Source: Acidobacteriaceae bacterium
GTDB lineage: Bacteria > Acidobacteriota > Terriglobia > Terriglobales > Acidobacteriaceae
Length of the DNA stretch: 7,260 bases
Assembly (NCBI GenBank): GCA_031296355.1
Contig: JARLFX010000426.1
Coordinates: forward strand, 1 to 7,260
Reading direction: 5' to 3'
How positions within the stretch are numbered: position 1 is the first letter of the stretch; each line of letters opens with the position of its first letter. Shown one piece after another: positions 1 to 4,821 of the stretch. A program made the position numbers and the translations under genes. A model generated the notes under the pieces. That model was not told the DNA's origin and made no database searches. It worked only from the letters and a program-made list of their open reading frames with translations.

Positions 1-312
1 TAGCCCAGCGCCAGAGGACGGTTTTCAGTCTGTTCCGGGGATGTGGCTGAGGCAGTATCCGCGTGAGAGAGTAAATGATCCATAAACTTAGGCGCTAGTC
101 CCGACTCCCTGGTTTTGTCAATTTGGCTGGTCCCATGTGCGGTGGATGTGCTAACTAGAAATTAAGACTTTTGCAGACTGAGTTTGAGCCCATTATGTCA
201 GTGGGTTATATCTCGTAACACATATGACCGAACCCCGAAAAACAATCGCCTGGCCAAATTTCATCCTCTGATTTCTATTGGTCCCAGCTGATTTTGACGG
301 TTTCTAAGCTAG
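1..312. other. Non-coding left flank, no recognisable gene
   Basis: No open reading frame with family resemblance, and no tRNA- or rRNA-like fold, is visible here. The only structure I see is an imperfect inverted repeat: GTCAATTTGGCTGGTCCCA at 117-135, and a relative of its reverse complement at 279-298. A related direct copy lies at 345-363, just inside the neighbouring IS5 element. These could be ends of decayed mobile elements, but I cannot assign them to a family. Confidence 0.5.
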
Positions 313-323
313 GGAACCTCTGC
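313..323 (+). repeat. Left terminal inverted repeat of the IS5 element
   Basis: GGAACCTCTGC is the perfect inverted partner of the copy at 1451-1461. Similarity stops inward of this core (GTATGAAT here against ACAACTCC at the other end). It lies 111 bp beyond the transposase stop codon. Confidence 0.8.
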
Positions 324-433
324 GTATGAATGCTGAGTAGGCGTGTCCAGCTTGATTTGACGGCATTTTGGCTTCGTTTTGTATGGGATTTCTTGCAGCC
401 CCGCCATTTTCCTTTGATTTGGCCGTAATTATC

Positions 434-1384
434 CTACGCCGTTCGGAATCGGTGTCGCATGATATAGAGATTTGTCAGCCCGCAAGTTGCGAACAGCCGG
501 TTGGCGTTCTTCTCCAGGCCGCGATAGCGCACTTTCGTGAACCCGAATTTCAGCTTGATAACGCCGATCACATGCTCGACGCGTGAGCGCACCTTGGATT
601 TCACGCGGTTCTTCGCCCGCTCGGCCTCGTTCACAATGCCTCGGTGCCGGTAACGCCGGTTGGTGCGGTCGCGCGCCTTCGGTGCCTTCTCTTTGATAAT
701 GTCGCCCTGGCCCTGATAAGCCTGGTCGCCCCAGACATCGCGCTCCTCGCCATGCAGCAGATCGCCGAGCACCGCGCTGTCATGCACATTCGCCGCCGTC
801 GCCACCACGGCATGGATCACCTTGCTCCGCCGATCCACACCAAAATGCGCCTTCATGCCAAAATACCATTGGTTGCCCTTCTTGGTCTGATGCATTTCAG
901 GGTCACGCGCCTTCTCTTCGTTCTTGGTCGAACTTGGCGCGTGGATAATGGTTGCATCAACGATCGTGCCGCTGGAAAGCCGCAAGCCCTTGGCTTCCAG
1001 ATGTTCGTGCACATACTCAAACATCCGCCGGCCAAAATCATGCGCCTCCAGAAGATGCCGGAAACGGCAGATCGTCGTCTCGTCGGGCACCGGTTCGCGC
1101 CCCAGATCAATGCCAACAAACCGCCGCATCGACAGCGAATCGTACAGCGCCTCCTCCGCTGCCGGGTCCGACAAGTTGAACCATTGCTGCAGGCAATAAA
1201 TCCGCAGCATCCGCTCCACACCAAACGGACGCCGGCCAGCCCCAGCCTTCGGATAATACGGCTCCACAAGCCCGCACAACTCGGCCCATGGAACCACTTG
1301 CTCCATCTCCGCCAAAAATGCCGCACGCTTGGTCGTCTTCGTGTACAGGTCAAATCCAGCCGTCGAAAATGTCGTCTGCTTCAC
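434..1384 (-). CDS. IS5-family DDE transposase
   Basis: This transposase would cut and join the ends of its own IS element. From the GTG at 1384 it is 316 residues. An N-terminal DUF772-type region (about residues 50-115, with the RMLRIYCLQQWFNLSD stretch) is followed by a DDE_Tnp_1 catalytic domain. The probable catalytic triad is Asp143 (in IVDATI), Asp220 (in WGDQAYQG) and Glu270 (in RVEHVIG), with the E-x6-K spacing of the IS4/IS5 superfamily. The frame stays open upstream to a TTG at 1411. I prefer the GTG because family members typically begin MKQTTF or similar, and a G-rich stretch (GGGGGCG) sits just upstream of it. I see no frameshift or internal stop, so the protein looks intact. 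A long open frame on the opposite strand (644-1489) is a codon-bias shadow. Confidence 0.9.
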   Translation of the reverse strand: MKQTTFSTAGFDLYTKTTKRAAFLAEMEQVVPWAELCGLVEPYYPKAGAGRRPFGVERMLRIYCLQQWFNLSDPAAEEALYDSLSMRRFVGIDLGREPVPDETTICRFRHLLEAHDFGRRMFEYVHEHLEAKGLRLSSGTIVDATIIHAPSSTKNEEKARDPEMHQTKKGNQWYFGMKAHFGVDRRSKVIHAVVATAANVHDSAVLGDLLHGEERDVWGDQAYQGQGDIIKEKAPKARDRTNRRYRHRGIVNEAERAKNRVKSKVRSRVEHVIGVIKLKFGFTKVRYRGLEKNANRLFATCGLTNLYIMRHRFRTA

Positions 1385-1450
1385 TATCGCCCCCGGCAAA
1401 TGCAGGAACAATATACCAAATTCAGATCGGTACGGGAATCATGGAGTTGT

Positions 1451-1461
1451 GCAGAGGTTCC
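1451..1461 (-). repeat. Right terminal inverted repeat of the IS5 element
   Basis: GCAGAGGTTCC is the perfect reverse complement of the repeat at 313-323. It lies about 66 bp upstream of the preferred transposase start, leaving a short leader for the transposase promoter. The following bases are TCAACTGA, which do not duplicate the left flank. Confidence 0.8.
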
Positions 1462-1518
1462 TCAACTGATTATGCGGCGCCGGTCATAACGGCATCACTG
1501 TGACGCACTCGCTACCTC

Positions 1519-1923
1519 TTAGGCCAAATCCACCGCGAACTTTTTCAGGTCATCCAGGCTGCACCACTGCAATGCACTCATCTCCGTGGCTCGAAGAAAA
1601 ACCCGTGGTGCGGACCCTGCCAGGAGTGCCTCCTGCCAGCGCGGCGCACATAGGCACCACCGGTCTCCTGATTTCAGGCCGGCAAACCCGAATTCCGGCC
1701 TGGGTGTGCTGAGATCATTCCCCTGCGCCTTGCTGGCGGCCAGGAAAGCATCCGTCATCTCGACGCAAACCGTATGGCTGCCGGCATCCTCCGGCCCGGT
1801 GGCACAGCATCCGTCACGGTAGAACCCGGTGATCGGGTCATACGAACAGGGCTCCAGCATGGTCCCCAGCACGTTTAACGAGCTCTGCCGCCTCCCACCG
1901 CCGCCACTGACATCCAAAGGCAT
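1519..1923 (-). CDS. DUF2237 family protein (function unknown)
   Basis: This 134-residue soluble protein matches the DUF2237 family along its length. Family signatures in order are NVLGTMLEPCS (17-27), GFYRDGCCATGPEDAG (33-48), GNDLSTPRPEFGF (68-80) and GLKSGDRWCLCAPRW (82-96). It is rich in conserved cysteines (26, 39, 40, 53, 90, 92), suggesting metal binding or a structural role, but no biochemical function is established for the family to my knowledge. The ATG start is well supported by AAGGAG seven bases upstream. The first 15 residues (Gly/Arg/Ser) are an extension before the conserved region. No signal peptide or membrane segment is seen. It sits between the IS5 element and a non-coding gap on the same strand as the copper genes, more than 600 bp beyond the last of them, so it is probably transcribed separately. 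Confidence 0.88.
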   Translation of the reverse strand: MPLDVSGGGGRRQSSLNVLGTMLEPCSYDPITGFYRDGCCATGPEDAGSHTVCVEMTDAFLAASKAQGNDLSTPRPEFGFAGLKSGDRWCLCAPRWQEALLAGSAPRVFLRATEMSALQWCSLDDLKKFAVDLA

Positions 1924-2016
1924 TCAATTTCTCCTTGAGCCGAATATCCCACCACCACTACAATCGCCGCCAGCTTTATGGTTCACTGAGACAGGACCAA
2001 TGGGAGCCCCTTTGGC

Positions 2017-2214
2017 ATGAGCCTCGAACCTGACGAACGCCGCACCAAGCCAAACGCTGTCAAGACATCACGGAAAACGCGCCAGGTCCACAGCCGTCCG
2101 CTCCTCAGCCTGATTCGCGGCGGAATACATCGAGAAGACGGATCTGGAGTCTTGATCCTGGTAATGGTGTTGGCCGCGCTGGCCCTGATCGGCAGGCTGT
2201 TAAAGGTGATTTAG
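2017..2214 (+). CDS. Doubtful small membrane protein, unrecognised
   Basis: This is a 65-residue open frame I do not recognise. The N-terminal 40 residues are basic and polar; the C-terminal part (about 43-64) is one hydrophobic stretch (GVLILVMVLAALALIGRLL) that could be a single membrane anchor. The ATG is preceded by GGGAGC about ten bases upstream, a passable ribosome binding site. It stands alone, divergent from the DUF2237 gene, in a region otherwise lacking genes. There is no homology argument, so it may be a chance frame. Confidence 0.3.
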   Translation: MSLEPDERRTKPNAVKTSRKTRQVHSRPLLSLIRGGIHREDGSGVLILVMVLAALALIGRLLKVI

Positions 2215-2550
2215 CGTCCGTGGTGGCCGCCAGCCAATTGTGCCCTCTACTGCTGGTTTGCGCCCGCTGCCGCCGTTCAGAAGCTTCGCGGCGATTCCCG
2301 AAACCGGTCATTTATGTTGCCGTCATTTGACGTCGCAGATTTGAGCGTTCGCGGTTATGGTTGCTGGCCGGTCTCATGTTTGCTCTCGGGGTTACACCGT
2401 TAGACGTAGTCTCAAGAAGACCAAGACATTTCCAGATGTTCCAGACGAATGACGAAATCGACAAGTTCCATCATTCGTGATGGAAAGAATGAGCAAAGCC
2501 TGAGAAGCGGCGCAGACACATTCAGAATTGCGCTTTGAATAACGCTGCTG
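2215..2550. other. Non-coding gap downstream of the copper cluster
   Basis: I see no credible gene here. Short frames on both strands lack start signals and family resemblance, and one merely overlaps the end of the SHOCT gene. The only clear structure is the stem-loop at 2466-2485, annotated separately. Confidence 0.5.
2466..2485 (-). terminator. Perfect 8-bp stem with TTCG/CGAA loop; possible terminator
   Basis: TTCCATCA (2466-2473) and TGATGGAA (2478-2485) pair perfectly around a four-base loop. It begins 65 bp past the stop codon of the SHOCT gene, the last gene of the minus-strand copper cluster, where a terminator or mRNA 3'-end stabiliser would be expected. The stem is AT-balanced rather than GC-rich, and no T tract follows on either strand, so it is not a classic intrinsic terminator. 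Confidence 0.35.
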
Positions 2551-2979
2551 TCAGGTGCCCAGAATATCGCGCTTCTTCTGCACGTACTCCTCGCGGTTAA
2601 TGTCGCCCCGCGCATAACGTTCATCCAGCGCGTGCAATCCGGCAGAGCCGTGCCCGGGATGGGGTAGGTTCTGGTGCGGCGGGTGCGTGCTCCAGGCGAG
2701 TGCCCGGAAGATGAAAACCAGCAATGCGACGATAATCACACCACCGAACAGCATCATTATCCAACCGCCTCCGCCCCAGCCGCCATAGCCCATCATCGGC
2801 CCACCACCCCAACCGCCCATCATCCAGGGCCCCGGCCCATAGCCGCTCCAGCCTGGACCTTGAAAACTGGCCGCACCGCCAGCCGCCGGGGTGGTCACTG
2901 TGGAATCCGCCCAAGCGGCCGGAGCCGTGAGAGCGAGGGGCAAGGCCGCCGCAAGGGTCTGGTTAATAAGGTTCGTCAT
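2551..2979 (-). CDS. Exported, membrane-anchored SHOCT-domain protein with Gly/Met-rich segment
   Basis: The 142-residue protein starts with a signal-like segment (1-24, ending AAWA). A Gly/Pro/Trp/Met-rich region follows (41-72, with GPGPWMMGG and GGGPMMG). One strong membrane helix spans about 73-95. A His-containing linker has His at 99, 102, 107, 110 and 116. A C-terminal SHOCT domain (about 117-141) contains LDERYARGDINREEY. SHOCT domains are short C-terminal helical modules of unclear, perhaps oligomerising, role. The ATG is supported by AAGGAG seven bases upstream. It is the last gene of the minus-strand copper cluster, 169 bp after the rusticyanin-like gene. Its MMGG-rich stretch resembles that of the rusticyanin-like neighbour, suggesting periplasmic metal contact. 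If the signal is cleaved the mature protein has one helix; if not, it has two. Its biochemical role is unknown. Confidence 0.88.
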   Translation of the reverse strand: MTNLINQTLAAALPLALTAPAAWADSTVTTPAAGGAASFQGPGWSGYGPGPWMMGGWGGGPMMGYGGWGGGGWIMMLFGGVIIVALLVFIFRALAWSTHPPHQNLPHPGHGSAGLHALDERYARGDINREEYVQKKRDILGT

Positions 2980-3148
2980 GGTTGTGCTCCTTTTCCGCGT
3001 ATGTGCCGCGCCTTGGCGATGCCGGTAGCAGACTGCACTGGAAGTGGGCTGCCGCGCATTGATTCAACGCAACAGGCAGCTGTACAGGCGCGGTTCTGAC
3101 GCCGGGACGTTGAAGTGGAGCTGGCGATCCCGGTGGGAACAGCCGTGC

Positions 3149-3823
3149 TCACCGCACAATGAACTTGCCGTACATGCCGGTCTCGGCATGCTCCGGCGAG
3201 AGACAGAGATACCAGTAATGACCGGGCACGGAGGCAATGAAGGACTCGCCAAAAGCGGCATAATCGGCATTCTCTACATTATCGGAGCTGCGCCAGGGCA
3301 ATACCGGCAGCGGCGGCACGACGGGCCTGCCGAGATACATCATCGACATATACGGGTAAGGCGGCGGCACATTCACGATCTCCACCGTATGCTCCATGTT
3401 GTTGCCGTAATCCATGTTGAGTAAATTGAGTTGCACAGTGGCATCGTGCGGCACGATGATCGTGGGATTGGTGAGGCCGTGCAGTTCGAAGGTCTGGTCA
3501 TCGAACCCCGGTTGCACGGCAACCAGGTTGATGACGACATCGCTGCCAGAGAAGGTAACGGTATTGGTTTTCGCATCCGCTATGCCATGCGTTGTGCCGT
3601 ATTCGATATAGGCTTTGGCTTCAGTGTAGCTCAGAACTTTGCCGCCCCAGTCTGGTGTGACAGGACGGTTCTCCATCGCCCCGCCCATCATCCCACCGCC
3701 CATCATTCCCGGTCCAGGTCCCCAACCCCGGCCACCCCATCCGGGGCCAACCGGCTGCGCGGCGGCAACCGGCGCAAGGGCCAGAGCTGCGGAAAATACC
3801 ACCAGAACTGCTTTCAGGGGCAT
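3149..3823 (-). CDS. Rusticyanin-like periplasmic blue copper protein (cupredoxin)
   Basis: This is probably a periplasmic electron carrier with a type 1 copper centre. From the ATG at 3823 it has 224 residues. A signal peptide spans 1-22 (ends VAAA before QPV). A Gly/Met-rich segment follows (26-51, GWGPGPGMMGGGMMGG). Then come a rusticyanin-style N-terminal extension (about 58-85) and the cupredoxin fold. All four copper ligands are visible: His145 (MEHTVEI), Cys207, His212 and Met217 (CLSPEHAETGM, the C-x4-H-x4-M spacing of rusticyanin). The stretches NTVTFSGSDVV, FELHGLTNPTI and GMYGKFIV also parallel rusticyanin. The loop between His145 and Cys207 is longer than in the Acidithiobacillus protein and Pro-rich (PPPYPYM, VVPPLPVLPW). 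Sulfocyanin-like annotation is the main alternative. The frame extends to a TTG at 3856. I chose the ATG because it gives a clean signal peptide, but no good ribosome binding site precedes it. Neighbours are copper and envelope genes. Confidence 0.85.
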   Translation of the reverse strand: MPLKAVLVVFSAALALAPVAAAQPVGPGWGGRGWGPGPGMMGGGMMGGAMENRPVTPDWGGKVLSYTEAKAYIEYGTTHGIADAKTNTVTFSGSDVVINLVAVQPGFDDQTFELHGLTNPTIIVPHDATVQLNLLNMDYGNNMEHTVEIVNVPPPYPYMSMMYLGRPVVPPLPVLPWRSSDNVENADYAAFGESFIASVPGHYWYLCLSPEHAETGMYGKFIVR

Positions 3824-3940
3824 TTGTAAAATTGCGGCCAACGGTGACCCCGCCAAAAAATAATGTAACCAATTGATATTGTGCGGAAATATAGTGTCTT
3901 ACTGGGCTCATTTGTCGCGCGAAAAGTGACCCCGGCATTG
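3824..3940. mobile_element. Possible remnant of an IS21-type element end
   Basis: Two direct copies of GTGACCCCG lie 82 bp apart (3844-3852 and 3926-3934). The second sits in the context AAAAGTGACCCCGGCA. Spaced repeats of this kind resemble the multiple terminal repeats of IS21-family elements. No transposase or helper gene accompanies them, so at most this is a solo end. It occupies most of the leader of the rusticyanin-like gene. A weak -10-like TATATT read on the minus strand lies between the copies. The assignment rests on pattern memory only. Confidence 0.35.
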
Positions 3941-4007
3941 GAGCAGATTTCTCTTCAAACTCAATGAGTTGCCCCATTGTCAGCCGGGTTCACCATTGGC
4001 CGCAGTT

Positions 4008-4712
4008 TCACCAGCCCATCATGCCGAAACCGCCAAATCCCATTCCGTATCCCCCGCCATGCCGAAACCCAAATCCGCCGGCCTGTGCGAGACCAGGCAG
4101 GACCATGCTAGCCTGGCCGCTCTGATACGGGGTTAATTTTGGGAGCAACGCCTCGGCGGCAGCTTTTTTGTCGTCAAAGTTTTTCTTTCTGAGTGCGATC
4201 ATCTGGCTCATAAAGGTGAAACTGTCATCAGGAGTTATCTGCGTTGTTGTATCCTGGGGTAAAGCCGCTTTCACGGCGGTCAAGAATGCCTGATCCGCAG
4301 CGGTCACGGCGTCCGTGTATGTTTTCCATGCGGACTCCTGCTCGCTGGTAATTTTTAATTCTTGTTTAAGTCCTGCGAGCCGGGCCGCGATGAGGGATTT
4401 GCCGTTCTCCCATCTTTTAGAGTTAGGTCCGTAGCCATACATCATACCCGGGCCGTAGCCCTGCCCATAGCCAGGTCCGTAACCATACATCATACCGGGT
4501 CCATAGCCCTGCCCATAACCCGGCCCGTAACCACCACCCATCATGCCGGGCCCATAACCGCCGGGGCCATAACCTGGCCCGGTGTCGGTGCTTTGATCCC
4601 CGGAGGCGGTAGAGTCAGGGGCAGGTGTCTGCGCCCAGGAACTGCCGGCAAAAGTGGCCAGCATCAACACGGTCGTGCCACCAAGGGCAATCCGGCGAAT
4701 TTTTGCGTTCAT
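4008..4712 (-). CDS. Exported Spy/CpxP-like (LTxxQ) protein with Gly/Tyr/Met-rich repeats
   Basis: The 234-residue protein begins with a signal peptide (1-27, ends SSWA before QTP). A low-complexity segment follows (45-96) built of GYGPG and GPGMM units, with a perfect two-fold 16-residue tandem repeat at 61-92. A helical domain (about 99-210) carries KITSEQESAW (120-129) and LTPYQ (193-197), the LTxxQ signature of Spy/CpxP periplasmic chaperones and metal-stress proteins. The tail (212-234) is again Gly/Phe/Met-rich and ends GGFGMMGW. Spy/CpxP relatives act in the periplasm in envelope stress, often induced by copper or zinc. The Met-rich repeats could bind Cu(I), which I infer. The ATG is chosen over an upstream TTG (4820) because it gives a clean signal peptide and has GGAG nine bases upstream. 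It lies 104 bp after copA, behind a strong FNR-type promoter. Confidence 0.85.
   Translation of the reverse strand: MNAKIRRIALGGTTVLMLATFAGSSWAQTPAPDSTASGDQSTDTGPGYGPGGYGPGMMGGGYGPGYGQGYGPGMMYGYGPGYGQGYGPGMMYGYGPNSKRWENGKSLIAARLAGLKQELKITSEQESAWKTYTDAVTAADQAFLTAVKAALPQDTTTQITPDDSFTFMSQMIALRKKNFDDKKAAAEALLPKLTPYQSGQASMVLPGLAQAGGFGFRHGGGYGMGFGGFGMMGW
4437..4532 (-). repeat. Two tandem 48-bp units inside the Spy-like gene
   Basis: Units 4485-4532 and 4437-4484 each encode the identical 16 residues GYGPGYGQGYGPGMMY. By eye, 42 of 48 bases agree, and all six differences fall at third codon positions. Shorter GYGPG-type units flank the pair, forming a low-complexity segment from about 4425 to 4580. 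Confidence 0.9.
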
Positions 4713-4771
4713 AATATGTCGCTCCATTTCTGTGGCCAGGAGCATCAGCCTAAAACCCTGACGTCGACAGC

Positions 4772-4821
4772 GGAGACAATTAAACCACAGGCATGGCCAC
4801 CGGACCTTGATATCGATCAAG
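4772..4821 (-). promoter_or_regulatory. FNR/FixK-type box with class II promoter for the Spy-like gene
   Basis: TTGATATCGATCAA at 4807-4820 matches the FNR/FixK consensus TTGAT-N4-ATCAA perfectly. It is extended to a CTTGAT...ATCAAG palindrome at 4806-4821. Reading the minus strand, TTTAAT at 4784-4779 matches the -10 consensus at five of six positions. A start six bases after it (4772) places the box centre at -41.5, the class II activator position. No good -35 hexamer is present, as expected for an activator-dependent promoter. The predicted leader to the ATG at 4712 is 60 bases. The box overlaps the copA stop codon. Confidence 0.7.

Larger units (their letters stand above)
313..1461 (-). 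mobile_element. IS5-family insertion sequence, about 1.15 kb
   Basis: The element is bounded by perfect 11-bp inverted repeats, GGAACCTCTGC at 313-323 and GCAGAGGTTCC at 1451-1461. It carries a single minus-strand DDE transposase whose N- and C-terminal domains match the IS5 group. The length of about 1149 bp is usual for that group. The left flank is CTAG (309-312), which fits the YTAR target preference of IS5-group elements. The right flank is TCAA, so no target duplication is visible: either the ends recombined or the flank has mutated. The transposase frame is uninterrupted, so the copy may be fairly recent or still functional. The boundaries come only from the repeats and could be off by one or two bases. 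Confidence 0.85.

Noticed and set aside
644..1489. Long plus-strand open frame (281 codons) opposite the transposase
   Set aside because: It mirrors the transposase codons, has no family resemblance, and runs through the right inverted repeat; it is a codon-bias shadow.
2412..2624. 70-codon minus-strand frame overlapping the end of the SHOCT gene
   Set aside because: It overlaps the conserved SHOCT coding region in another frame and has no recognisable start signal or domain.
3059..3072. TTGATTCAACGCAA as a second FNR-type box before the SHOCT gene
   Set aside because: Only one half-site is good (the other matches 3 of 5), and no -10 element sits at the spacing needed for the class II position.
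2674..3099. Plus-strand 141-codon frame across the SHOCT gene
   Set aside because: Antisense of a well-supported gene, with low-complexity Pro/His composition produced by the Gly-rich codons.
3621..3977. Minus-strand 118-codon frame overlapping the start of the rusticyanin-like gene
   Set aside because: Its first half is the intergenic region with the IS21-like repeats and its second half is an out-of-frame reading of the Gly-rich segment; no coding evidence.
4425..4580. Regular repeats as a possible CRISPR array
   Set aside because: The repeats are in-frame coding units with no unique spacers and encode a GYGPG-rich protein segment.
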